Assembly: GCA_001953115.1 (NCBI GenBank) | Contig: LSSL01005672.1 | Location: 1 to 39,904 of the forward strand | Reading direction: 5' to 3' | From: Smittium mucronatum | Taxonomy: Eukaryota; Kickxellomycota; Harpellomycetes; Harpellales; Legeriomycetaceae | DNA: 39,904 bases | Shown: one piece after another, positions 10,781 to 21,039 of the stretch | Layout: the number at the start of each line of letters is the position of its first letter | Numbering within the stretch: position 1 is the stretch's first letter | Notes under the pieces: generated by a model | What the model was told of the DNA's origin: nothing | What the model saw: only the letters and a program-made list of their open reading frames with translations | Database searches by the model: none | Translations under genes and position numbers: made by a program

Positions 10781-11430
10781 GAAACCGTTACAATAGAACT
10801 CAAACTGACACGCGGAGTGCGGCATCAGCGCTATTTTGGTGCAAATATATGGAATTAATAGGAGTTTTTAGCCCCTTTCCGGTAGAAGAAGATAATTTAT
10901 CATAAAAAATAGGATGGTTTATTTAAAGATGAAACAAAATTATAAAAAAAAACTTATAATAATAGCAGACATATATAGAAGTAAAAAAAGACGCGTACAT
11001 TCTAAATTTCATCTAAATTTAATTGTTTATACTGTCTTCCATTTTATTCTTTTTCACTTTTTCCTCTTTGATGATAACAGCCAATATAAATTGATTCTAA
11101 ATCCAATCAGTTTTATAATTTACTCATAAATAAATAAAATATCATTATATTAAATATTAATCAAGAATAAATAATGTAACGAATTATGCTCGATCTCATT
11201 ACAAAGGGTGACAGTATTATCAAACCACCAGTTTCGAGTGACTCCGATATACTTGTATTATTTTATTTATATATATTTATATTTTTTATATTTTCACTAA
11301 TTATTGGAAGTCATTTTATAAAGCAAAACTATCTTAGAAAAATATGGTCATATGAAATAACAGTAAAGCATTATGCTCACAAGTTCCGGGCAATGTTATC
11401 GATTCTCGTGGTATTTAAAAATTGATAATT
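10781..11430. other. possible decayed coding region with two short open frames
   Basis: A GC-richer patch at 10795-10885 (with CACGCGGAGTGCGG and GCCCCTTTCC) precedes two open frames on the + strand, 10914-11129 (71 codons) and 11186-11425 (79 codons). The first is basic then strongly hydrophobic; the second has a hydrophobic stretch of about 25 residues followed by a basic tail. Neither shows a known motif. A CCC-type element upstream of a start would fit a microsporidian promoter, but this is weak. They could be remnants of one membrane protein gene or chance. Confidence 0.2.
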
Positions 11431-12739
11431 GATTGATCAAGAATTTTAGCTATAGGGAAAGTCTGGATTTGGTCAGACACAACTATATCTTATAAATTGA
11501 TATTGATCTCATAAAAAATTTATGGATTAATAGCCGGTATCAAATAAATAGCAAATAATTTAAATAGCTTATTTTTGATTAGTCATTAGGTCTAAAAGAA
11601 CCGTTTTAAATATATAACCGCATGTATAAACTAAAGAAAAGCAGTAAGAAACGAAAATATATAAATAAGGCCAACCTTCAATAAATAATCTTTACTACCA
11701 ATTTCTCTTAATAGTATTAAACATTCATAATAGTAAATCTCGTATTTTAATCTCCCATATTTAACCCATAATTTTTGTATACCTAACAACTATATTCAAT
11801 CACTGAGCTCTCACAATCCATCTCTTACCACATTATAATGGAACCAAGGCACGAAGGGAAAGTTTTTTCGGGTCATCGCCAGCCATTCAAACACCAGCCT
11901 AACCGAAAAGCCAATTAACCATGTTACTCGTCTTGAAATTTTTTAATTTGCATAGTCTATTATTTCCCAAGTTATATCTGACCTTTAATCCAGAAATTCT
12001 GAAAAATATTATTAGATAAACCACCCTAAGAATTTAACTTACTTAGAATGGTCGTATTTTGCGGGTGATCAGCACAATTCAGACAAATATTCGTATAAAC
12101 ATTTAATTTTTATTTTAGTCAGTAGTTACGTTTTCTTTTTTAATATTTTTTATTCCCAATTCGTAATGAATATTTATTCAAGCGGTATGTTATAATAAAA
12201 CTAGATTAGGGGTTTTTACAATATAAAATATAAGAAAACAGTCCTATTATGAGTTCTTTGGCCTCATCTTTATTACACTATATAGACATAATTTTTAAAA
12301 AATATTTATTATAATCATGATAACTGAAACAGTATTCAATTTTTTTTAAGACCATAAGAATGAATAATCAAAATTTAAATTAATCAAATTCGGCATGTAA
12401 TTAACTTCTTATTAACAATCTTATATTACGTCTAAAAAAATATGAGAAAAAAGTTATATTAATTTGTTTGTTTAATTAGAGAGTACTATAGAATCGGTAT
12501 CAATTGATGATATCACATATAACTTGCAGAATGAAATTTATTAATACTTTATTCATTATGGATCCACAGGCTCAACCCAAGCAATAGTCTTTATTTTTAT
12601 TTTAGCCTGTTGGAGATCAATTAGAGTAATTTTATCTTTAATATTAATAGCTTCATCGATTTCATTGATTTAATTTGTTATGAGTCGGATCTCATTGGTT
12701 GATTATTACTCGAAAAAATCATAGGGGGAATATCATTAT
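11431..12739. other. intergenic, one GC-rich island
   Basis: Mostly AT-rich. A clearly GC-richer island lies at about 11835-11925. On the plus strand it reads 26 codons from an ATG (11839), beginning MEPRHEGKVFSGHRQPF, basic and His-rich, before a stop. It could be a fragment of a basic protein such as a nucleocapsid tail, but nothing identifies it. No repeat or RNA gene was seen in the rest. Confidence 0.35.
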
Positions 12740-12950
12740 ATGCGTAATTACAACTCAATTCAGAACTGAAATATTGCAATCTATTTTAGTACTGATTTAA
12801 TTCATTAATAATTGCGTGATTGAATTACTTCGCCGTCATAATTCGCTTATTATGACAAAATTCAGAACTACAGAATTGCAATATTAATATTTAGTTTAGT
12901 ATAGTCAAGTTTTAGTTTTAGCCTTAGTTTTATCTTTAGTTTTTTCAGAA
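12740..12950 (+). repeat. imperfect direct repeat and TTTTAG-rich tract
   Basis: The string AATTCAGAACTGAAATATTGCAAT near 12757 is echoed as AATTCAGAACTACAGAATTGCAAT near 12860, both followed by TTTAGTA-like sequence. Just downstream (about 12907-12946) is an imperfect tandem of TTTTAG and CTTTAG units. This looks like a local duplication and simple repeat directly upstream of the open frame at 12967. Confidence 0.4.
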
Positions 12951-12966
12951 CTATTTTATATAAATA

Positions 12967-13203
12967 ATGGAGGATTTTCGTGTAAAAAAACCCTCATTTG
13001 ACAATAATTGTTTATATTTTTTTTTAATAAACAACTTCAAAATAACTTCAACCCTGCTTAGTGGCACTTATGTTCTATTATTATCTATTGTGACAGTGGA
13101 AAATAATGGTGAAGTGCAATCTTATATCTCAGTTACCGAATTCAAAAAGGTTGGAGTTAAAATTGGACTAGACAGGCCCATCTCAAAATTATTCTTCGGT
13201 TGA
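12967..13203 (+). CDS. hypothetical small ORF, 78 codons
   Basis: Unrecognised. It starts with ATG, preceded by TATATAAAT, and runs to TGA. The N-terminal third is polar, the middle (residues about 33-47) is hydrophobic (LSGTYVLLLSIVTV), and the C-terminal part is mixed and protein-like (NNGEVQSYISVTEF, KVGVKIGLDRPI). Residue composition is better balanced than most frames in this AT-rich window, which is the only support. No domain, signal peptide or partner gene is visible. It may equally be a piece of a decayed gene or chance. Confidence 0.25.
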   Translation: MEDFRVKKPSFDNNCLYFFLINNFKITSTLLSGTYVLLLSIVTVENNGEVQSYISVTEFKKVGVKIGLDRPISKLFFG

Positions 13204-16019
13204 ATAAAGTAGCACATGTCGTAGCTAAAAAATAAATAAATAAAATTAATAACTATCTTTTATTTATTGTTAGTAATTATCGATATAAATGAGTGGAAAG
13301 ATAGATAACTTCTCATTTTTGGGGATTCGATTGAGCTATTTTTTTTTATAATTCCATTTGCTATTTATCCCAGCGTTTTTGCATCAAAACATCCAACCAA
13401 AAAGATTCTTTTACACAAATAATGAAATCAATTAAACTATTTTACCAGGGATTAATATACTCTAATTGATCACCAATAGGGCAGAAATAAAAATAACGAC
13501 TAGAGCCGGAGTCAAGCTTAAGGTAAATAGAGCTATTTTTGTATGAATAATTAAAAAAAACAGCATCAAATATATAGGAAATATCTAAATATTTGATCAA
13601 TTTTTTCTTCCTAATTTTTTTGTTGTTAAAGAGTCAGATCATTCAAAAACTGGAAACATTAATTTAAATACATTAATTTTTTATATAATTTTTATATAAT
13701 TAAGGAAAATAAAACCCATTTTGTTTTTTGGCACTTGAGTTTTTATAAAAAAATAATTTAGAAACAAAATTTATAATCTGAAAAAAATTCGAAAAGAATA
13801 AAAGTATGATAAATAGTAAGTGTATGCCTACCTGACACCTTCAACTATGTATTTTTACAATCAATTATTCACACATGAGCATAGGTGCATTAATACTGTA
13901 ATAAAAAAACTACTAATATATCTATAAAATTATTAAATTTTATAAATAATAGTAATTAGAAAAATTCAGAATCGTTTTTAAATTTTTTCATGATTCGTTT
14001 ATAGAAATGGTACAAAAATATATTAAAAACAATCCCCAACAAAGGGTAATTTTCTATCTCATTTTCCACAACCTACAATCACTTTCAGTTGTAAATAAAT
14101 TGGTAAGTACATTATAATTTTTTCTCAATCATCAACTAATTATAAATACATTTTTAATGACTACACTTAGTCTTGAAAGTATCCTAAAATGCCATGTTTT
14201 TAACTCACCCCCATGCAAATAGGTCTTGGAGACCGAATATTCACCTTCTACACAAATATAAAAAATATTGGTTACTATAAAATTACTATAGTAATAAAGC
14301 GTAATATCTTAGCCCTATTGAATATTACTACGTTGATCAGAATAGGTTATTTCAAATACATAAAAAAATTTAGAAATTAAATTGGGTAAAATGGTAGAGA
14401 ATAGTTATCTATGGTAAAATTTTCTTAGCTATGCTTTTCAGTAAGGAAAGGGGATATTTTAAAAAAAAAAATCTGCTTTTATGGCTCAATATTAAGCTGC
14501 TTATATTCAACTTTATTAATTTTATTTAATCTTGTTCTTGCTAGTATTTATACTTTATGTTAACACGATGAAAAACTATGGTTTCGTTTAATTTCTTTTT
14601 AATTAACCATAAACTTTCGTATCCAAGCCTATTATTATTTTTTCCTTTGCCCATACAGGGAATCTATGATCTGTAATATTAAGTCAATCTCGCAGCAAAT
14701 TTATAAAACTCATTTACGACTTTTTAATATTTATTGACACAGATTTAAATAACTTATATCAGTTTGATTCATTTTTTATATATATAACTAAATATACTAT
14801 ATATGGTTTAAAGAAAATGCTGGTATAAATTTCAAATTTTTTATCTTTTAGAAAGGTTGAAACGGATTTTTTTTAGAAATATCTATTAATTTCTTTTTAA
14901 TTTTTAATAATACGCTTTCTTAAATCTTGTCAATCTTTGGCTCCAATTAAAGAGTTGATTTTTCCATTTTTCTTGTTTACAGCGTTTTAGAGTTAGAGTA
15001 AAAAAAAATTATGACTTATTTCTGGTCCAAAGGCAAATTATCTATAAAATTGCAAAAATAGAAAACAGCGTATTGGACTAAATAAATGCATAAATTTTAT
15101 AAGAGAATAATAAATTTTTTAATTCATTTAAATTTGTTTCTAATTATGGAAAAATAACATAATTTTGGTTTCTAAAAATTTAAATTTCAAATTTACAACT
15201 CCATAGATAAAATTATTTTTAATCCATTATATTCCTATTTTTTGACTCTCAATTATGAATTAAATTTTATCCTTAAAATTTAACTTTTTTAGTCGAATAA
15301 CAACCGACCAAAACCACTCTGGATAGTTTTTATCTTCATAGAGACCGTGGCCTAAAAGAAAGCTCGTTGTTAGAAATTCCGTTAATTATTTTTTTGTCTA
15401 GGCTTTTTCTTGGATATATTTGTTTTTCTTGGAATTTTTTGCTTATTCTGACGGTCGAACTAATCTTTCGGTAATAAATTAGAAATTGATATATATTGGA
15501 CCTAAATTTTTTCTATAAAATATAACAATAACCAATATTTATACGAGTTAGGAAAATTGCTAAAATTATGTGAAATTAATCATAATCCGATCAGTTAAAA
15601 TATGTTTTTAGCTCGAGTTTTTAGCACTTTTTACAGCTTTATTATTACCGCCTACATAAAGTATGTACACCATAGTTAATGTATTTTTCTTGAAATCAGG
15701 ATGAAGAATTCATATTTTCACACTTTTAACTTTTTAGGAACTAAAGACCCCAAACCCAACCCTTAACTGTTATTCCATATTTTCAGAGAACTCTGGGATT
15801 ACTTAAATTTTTAAATCTTAATATTAATTATAATGAAATTGAACAAAAGTAATAATTAAGTATAAATTAGGTTTAGTAAGGCCCAAAATAGGCTATAGAA
15901 TTCAAATCATCATTCCAATTAGGTTATATTGCTATAAAAAAGCGTCATCAAATCCTCGATATTTTTTTTTTAAAAAAAATAAAGATATGAATACACAATA
16001 ATAATAATAAATTTTAAAA
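13204..16019. other. AT-rich stretch without a supported gene
   Basis: No intact frame, transposon end or RNA gene was recognised. One minus-strand stretch (about 14120-14280) stays open for some 45 codons with a protein-like composition (GEYSVSKTYLHGGELKTWHF) and could be a gene scrap. GC-richer patches at 15300-15370 and 15745-15775 give no recognisable translation. Confidence 0.4.
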
Positions 16020-16047
16020 AACTATACTTTTTCTCCAGTTAACACAA
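16020..16047 (-). repeat. candidate LTR start (3' LTR) of the chromovirus relic
   Basis: Reading the minus strand from 16047, TTGTGTTAACTGGAGAAAAA follows about 100 bp after the end of the chromodomain frame, where a 3' LTR should begin (TG...). A closely similar string, TTGTATTAACTGGGGAAAAA, occurs in the same orientation at 38241-38222. The similarity fades after about 25 bp, so LTR length cannot be given. The matching 5' LTR was not found. Confidence 0.3.
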
Positions 16048-16149
16048 TCGAATCCACCATTTAACTTCGTTATTTACTTGATTTAATTTTTTTATATCTA
16101 TTTTAGGCATTCATGACTACAAAAGGAACTGATTTTAATTAATTTTCTC

Positions 16150-17640
16150 TTATAAAATATACTGAAAGCATTTCGGGATTATTTGGTGAACTTTTTTTGG
16201 AATTCGTCATTAATCCATAGCATTAAAGATTTTATTCAGGCATCCAAGATTTATCAGCTTGGGTCCATCCTTTCCAGAAAAGGAAGTCATATATTATTTA
16301 AAAAAAAGTTTGTAACATTGAACTTCTGAGACAAAAATTTTTTATATAAAATTGACAAATATTTGGAGAAGCTGATCCTTTGATCTTATTTTAATGATTT
16401 TTTTTTAAATAATGCACCAGCAGACTTACTTGAAAACGTGGATAATTTTTAAGAAATGAATTTAGTTTTAGCTAATATGCTTCAGGATTAATTTTTTGCA
16501 TGGTTTTGAGTTTTCCAGGAAATTCGAAATCTAAATTAATTTATGTGCGAGAGATGAGTTTTTTTTAGAATTCAAACAAACCATATTTAAATCTTGAATA
16601 ATCTTAATGGTTTTCTTTTTTTGAGAAAAATATATGAAAGTTTCACTAAAATTTTCTATATTTTTAAATAGTTCTTCTTTAGCATTTTTTAGCGACAATA
16701 AGAGGTATTCATATTAGAGAACTGCTAATATTACGATTTATTATGCAGTGAATTATATGTAATTTTATACAAGAGCAAATAAATGTGATTGGTTATTTGT
16801 TGCGTGGATATAATTAATGTATGAATCTCCGTTAAGAGAGCATATTTTCCGATATTATTTTTGTAATTAATGAAGGATCAATATTATCTTTTCAGAATTT
16901 TTTGTTATTATCTGTTTGTTCGCCTGTTTCTGGATATATACAGGAGGAATATTTTATTTTAATCTATATATATAATAACAAACGCTGCAAGTACCGGGAA
17001 GTAATTATATTCCACCATTAGAGATTATTATACCAGCTATTCCATCTACCTTTAATTCATTAAATATTAAATATTAAACTCTGTATATATATTTTGATAT
17101 TTTTGATATTTATTGAGTATAACTAACTGTGCCATCTTCAAGATATCATCAATAAATGCAATTTTAGTAAAACAGTTTAATTTTTATTATTTTATATGGA
17201 TTCCATTTTAACAGATTTACAATGCTTATTTGCATACCGAAGAAGAATCAATAATATTTATATATTTTAGAATCCATCTTAGGCGACTTATTAATTATGG
17301 CACATATATACTTATGATTTTTCTAGAGATTTAACTATAGTTAAACCTTTTGTTCTTTTAGTAAGATTTAAAAAAAAAATTCTATAATAATAGTTGGGAC
17401 CGAGTATTATATTTCTTATATAGCTCGTTATTTTAGCTTTTGAGCCATATAAATACTCCGTAAAGATATAATATTCCTTTTATTAACTTCAGTGCAATTA
17501 TTGTGGGAAGATGAGTTTTTATAGAAATAGATAAGTCTTTTCATAGTATTTATTGGCGATTATAGATTAAATTATCTTTTTTTTAATGCCTTATTATGCT
17601 GTAGAGATATATTAGATGAATTTTGTAATTTTTAGAATAT
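16150..17640 (-). pseudogene. chromovirus integrase with C-terminal chromodomain, relic
   Basis: Blocks in order on the minus strand: a possible zinc-finger remnant CAIINKS (about 17300); FIDDILKMAQLV (about 17154-17120), the I-D-R-x-[ST]-K-M-A-H-F first-Asp motif; IAGIIISNGGI (about 17039-17008), the I-P-x-x-I-I-S-D-R-G second-Asp motif with Asp read as Asn; YPETGEQTDNNK (about 16940-16905), from Y-H-P-E-T-D-G-Q-T-E-R-x-N; NYIHATNNQSHLFAL (about 16815-16771). Then comes the C-terminal GPY-like segment DFEFPGKLKTMQKINPEAY and NYPRFQVSLL (about 16530-16403). Last is a chromodomain core FWKGWTQADKSWMPE (about 16279-16235; intact forms read [KR]-W-K-G-[YW] ... W-E-P-E-x-N-L). Chromodomains direct insertion to modified-histone chromatin. 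Confidence 0.82.
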
Positions 17641-18135
17641 CATATAGTATTTTTTTTTTTAAAATATATATTTCGGTTTACGGAAACAATGTCATGTTTT
17701 CGGGAAACACTCCAGATTGATAAGAAATTACGAAATTAAAGCGTGTGAAGCAAAACGAGCATCTGACATGTATGAGGTTCAAGGATTTAGTTTTTTAATA
17801 TTTTCCAAATTATTGAGAATTTTAAAAAAAAAAATTGTGATAAGTCTTTCGGATGTTGGCTTTGCTTAATGAATGCTGAAACAAGAGCTAAAATTTCCTT
17901 ATAGAAAAATTTTCGTATATTTCAGCTGGAGAGAATTTTCTGGATAATTATATGGGTTTTATTTAGCTATTATTTTATTTTTGAGAAAAAAATGAGCCCA
18001 TTTCATAATCTGAAGCATCAGTTTCTTTGTAAAAAAATCATACCAAAATTTTTATAGTTGAAAATAGGCTAGAAAACATCTAAAATTATAATTATCTTAA
18101 TTATTTTTTATTGATTATCTGACCATAAAAATTTT
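17641..18135 (-). pseudogene. chromovirus RNase H relic
   Basis: Continues the pol frame below the RT block. KFLWSDNQ (about 18121-18100) is the F.W...C..AF motif. TDASDYEMGSFFSQK (about 18024-17980) is the TDAS..G.G.VLSQ motif with its Asp retained. SRKFSPAEI.Y (about 17940-17905) and FYKEILALVSAFIK (about 17900-17860) match L-[ST]-x-K-[FL]-x-x-x-E-x-x-Y-x-x-x-x-K-E-[LI]-L-A-[LI]-V. LN..HVR and FCFTRFNFVISYQSG (about 17785-17720) match the R.A.W..[FL]...F.F.I.Y..G tail before ..N..AD.LSR. At least three frames are used, so several indels have accumulated. Confidence 0.85.
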
Positions 18136-19060
18136 GCTTATTTTGGAAGAAGGCTAGTGAAAGAATATGAATTATTTGAAATATTGAGTATAAATCTTTG
18201 GTAATAATTAAAAAATCCAAAAAATATTTGAATGTTTATAACACTCTTCGGCGTGGACCAGTCTGTTAGGTTTTTTTTTTCTGGGTCTGAACTATTACTC
18301 ATTTCAAATACCATATGAACTAAGAAGTCAACTTCCGTTTTTTTGGACAAGGATTTAGATATTTTGAAAGATAGTTTAAATCTTATCAAATCACTAAGGA
18401 AATAAAAAAAGTTTACCCTGTGTTCCTAGATTGGGTTAGAGAATATCGAAATTTTATTACTAAAGTTCCATATAATATTTGCGCATCACTTCTGACAGGA
18501 CGACATTGATAAAATTCAGGAATTTCGCTGATACATTGATTAATCCGAAAAATATGAAGCACTATTCGCAGTGCCGATAATCTTCAACTAAAACCTGTTT
18601 TCCAATAATCACTCCTGAAAATGATAACAGTGTTAAATAAAACTATCAGTTCTATTTTGGAGAAATGTTTCTCAGACTGGAGATGATCGAATTAACTATA
18701 TATTTCTTGTAGCGGCTGGTGGTTTTTAATTGATTTCTAATTCGAAGTTATTTATTCGACTCTAAGTTTATTTTTTCTATCTTGATTTTGAGTAAATATT
18801 GCTGATGCTTCATATTATGACTTTGAGGATTTTATTAGAAAAATTTTAAGTATTTTATCTATATAAGTCGATAAGTTATTATTCTCCATATCAGTTAGGA
18901 GTAAATTTAAATCAAAAAAGGATGCATTCTATCTTCAATTATATCAGGAAAATAAATTTTCTGTGATATTGGAGTCCAAGGCTTTTTTATTTATAAATAA
19001 TGAAGATAACTCGCATAAACCAAGTGGTATTTCATTTTTTACCGAATCTTCATAATCAGA
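18136..19060 (-). pseudogene. chromovirus reverse transcriptase relic
   Basis: The pre-RT linker is seen as LCELSSLFINKKALDSN (about 19025-18970), as in the '[EY]..F..LF.KKKAD.LP.HR' segment of chromoviruses. Next are TYIDKILKIFLIKSSKS (about 18870-18820), matching the YI.E.L..GFIR.S.S motif, HLQSEKHFSKIEL (about 18695-18655), EDYRHCE and FGLINVSAKFLNFINVVLSE (about 18590-18490; F-G-L-x-N-A-P-A-x-F-Q-x-x-M-N). YMEL then IFSNPI (about 18475-18430) stands at the Y-x-D-D..I.[FY]S box, where the Asp pair is lost. The last piece, 18389-18138, is open: KTEVDFLVHMVFE, then DWSTPKSVINIQIFFGFFNY and YQRFILN, textbook gypsy RT end. Direction is minus. Confidence 0.9.
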
Positions 19061-19619
19061 ATCGTATTCTGAATATATATTTTATGCTCAATTTCTTCTA
19101 TTGAATTTTCAGTAGTAAAAATAATGTATTTAGGGTTTTTTTCTGGTTTGAAATTATTGGGGAATTCGGAAACGGAAAAAAATTCGTCAGAATTAGATTT
19201 GATGTCTTGAAACTGTGTTTTTATGAATCGAAAATTTTGCTTTTATTTATTATTGAGTCAGCTTTAGACTCGAATATGATCCTTTAGAGGTGATTGAGTA
19301 AATATATAATTTACATTTTTATGTTGTAAAGCAATTTAGCGTACAGAATAAAGCTTCAATTTTTATTGAGTTTTTATTCCACTTTTTTTTGGGGATATGC
19401 AACTTTAAACAATAAATTTCCAATATTATTGGAATTTTCGGATAATAAATTGAAAAACATGGGGGGGTTTTTTTATTAACCAGATCAAAACATTATTTCG
19501 ATCCTTTTCTAACACTTAGATATAGGTGTGCCTAGATATACTTTTAGATCTAATGTTTCCAGGTCTATTTTAATTTATTTATTTTTTTGGATTAGTTTGA
19601 GGGGTTTAATAAACTTATA

Positions 19620-20600
19620 AAAAAAGATTATATCAGAAGCCATGTAATAAATAAAGTACAAAGTGTTTATTTATAAATTTGAAATATTTGAAAACATTTA
19701 TATGATAAAAGATACTTATTTGTTAGATATAATACTATAGCATAATTTATTTATGCAGTCATATCTAAAATTATCTTTTTACTGGCCACTTTTCTCTTTC
19801 TTTGTCCTAAGCTGATTTCAAGAGCGATAAGAAATAATGTGTCAGACTGCCCAAAGTGTATAAAGAGTTCAATTAGTGACGTCTGATAAATTTTCTATTT
19901 TTAAGAGACGGAAGGAAACGGTAAATTTTATCTTCGATTTTCATTGATGCCTAGTAAATATTACTTGATGTAGATTGCTGGTTATTAGTTTGAGTTTGTG
20001 GAAAGCAAATTTTTGTAGCATTAGACGCTTTTTGTATAGTGAAAATTTTCTAACACATGAGATATGAATTCGGAATATATCTGTATCGGCACTTTTTTTA
20101 TTAGTTGCGTAAATCAATTCCGCTTGTATATCTATGTTAATTTCATAATTTTTTGTAATATCGTTAATTATCATATCTTTCATGGCTTTATAATTTAATC
20201 CTCATTGGCATAAATTGGTCAAAGATTGTCGGTCTTATCCAATGTCTCTGACCAAGGTTCAATAATCAATATGATATGTTCCATCATGGGTCAGTCACCT
20301 TGAAAAATAATTATTATTTACCCGAGGGCTCTAATCCCATTAATTGGTCTAAAATTTTCTTGAAAACTCCTGGAAAAAGTGTGAAAACAACTGAATAGCT
20401 TGATATTTATCTGAAATTATGTTTCTAAACCAAACTGAAAAGAGATACTAATACATGCGACCAGATTTAAACAGCTCGGTTCCGAATTTTATTAATTATT
20501 TTGTTTCTAGACCATAAGAATAAGCTCATATTTGTCATAAAATTCTGATATTTAGATCAACTTCCATCAAACCTAGATGATTCAAAAAGTTCTAAGTATT
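19620..20600 (+). pseudogene. integrase relic of another retroelement, opposite strand
   Basis: On the plus strand, HNLFMQSYLKLSFYWP (about 19740-19788) matches H.....KT...L...FYWP and is followed by SDCPKCIKSS (about 19842-19871), the C-x2-C of the HHCC zinc finger. KYYLM, IAGY and FEFVESK (about 19955-20010) resemble the first-Asp strand (K-Y-[IL]-L-[VM]-x-I-D-Y-F-[ST]-K-[FW]-V-E), with the Asp lost. VSDQGSIINMI (about 20247-20280) is the second-Asp motif. YLPEGSNPINWSKIFLK (about 20317-20367) matches [YH]-H-P-E-G-N-x-x-[NI]-E-R. LDIYLKLCF and TKLKRDTNT (about 20400-20450) match the ..YL...LFA.N...H..T motif. Spacing between the two Asp positions is about 30 codons too long. The upstream RT of this element is absent. 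Confidence 0.68.
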
Positions 20601-21039
20601 CTCTGTGAGTAATATCATGGTTTTTGTGACTGAAAATGATATAAATATTTAGATTTTTTGAATTGTTTCAAACTCTTTGAAATATTGATTGAAGGACTGG
20701 ATGGTTTCAAAGTAGATATAACCATTATTAATATGTATAAAAATTGCCTCAAGGAATCCTTATATATTTTTAATGAAAAATTCTCTTGAGTTTGGGCTTT
20801 ACCATAATTTTAATATTGTTATTTTTTTCGTTAATATGGCAAAAAAAAGATGGTTGATAAATTAAGAATATAAACTAGCTGAATACCTTTTCAAAGCTAA
20901 ATTTTTATAAAATAAAACTGATTTTAAATAAAAAAATATCATGTAAGATTTAAGTAAAATTTATTCTGAAAAAATAAAAATTTATTGGTTAAAATCCCAA
21001 TCAATTACTAAAAAAATTAAATTAAATACAAAAAAATTA
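20601..21039. other. AT-rich spacer after the plus-strand integrase
   Basis: The C-terminal part of the integrase would be expected here, but no motif can be read with confidence in any frame. No repeat end is obvious. Confidence 0.35.

Larger units (their letters stand above)
16044..19060 (-). mobile_element. decayed chromovirus-type Ty3/gypsy retroelement (pol part)
   Basis: Read on the minus strand, 3 kb of degenerate pol can be followed: the linker before RT, RT, RNase H, integrase and a chromodomain at the extreme C-terminus, an architecture specific to chromoviruses. Its integrase tail is unlike that of the 3247-8752 element, so it is a different lineage. Gag and protease were not recognised upstream; the sequence above 19.1 kb is soon occupied by a plus-strand integrase from another element. 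Frame changes and stops are frequent throughout. Only one block (18138-18389) remains open for more than 60 codons. Confidence 0.85.

Noticed and set aside
16141..16290. Minus-strand DEFQKKFT-like frame first read as a Gag capsid motif
   Set aside because: The overlapping frame gives a chromodomain (FWKGWTQADKSWMPE) at exactly the place expected after the chromovirus integrase tail, which is the better explanation.
19941..20183. Minus-strand open frame of 80 codons with a string (NKKSADTDIF) that vaguely resembles an integrase core
   Set aside because: It lies opposite the plus-strand integrase, whose motifs before and after it (FYWP, CPKC, SDQGS, PEGSNPIN) are stronger and in order; the minus-strand likeness has no catalytic Asp block or zinc finger beside it.
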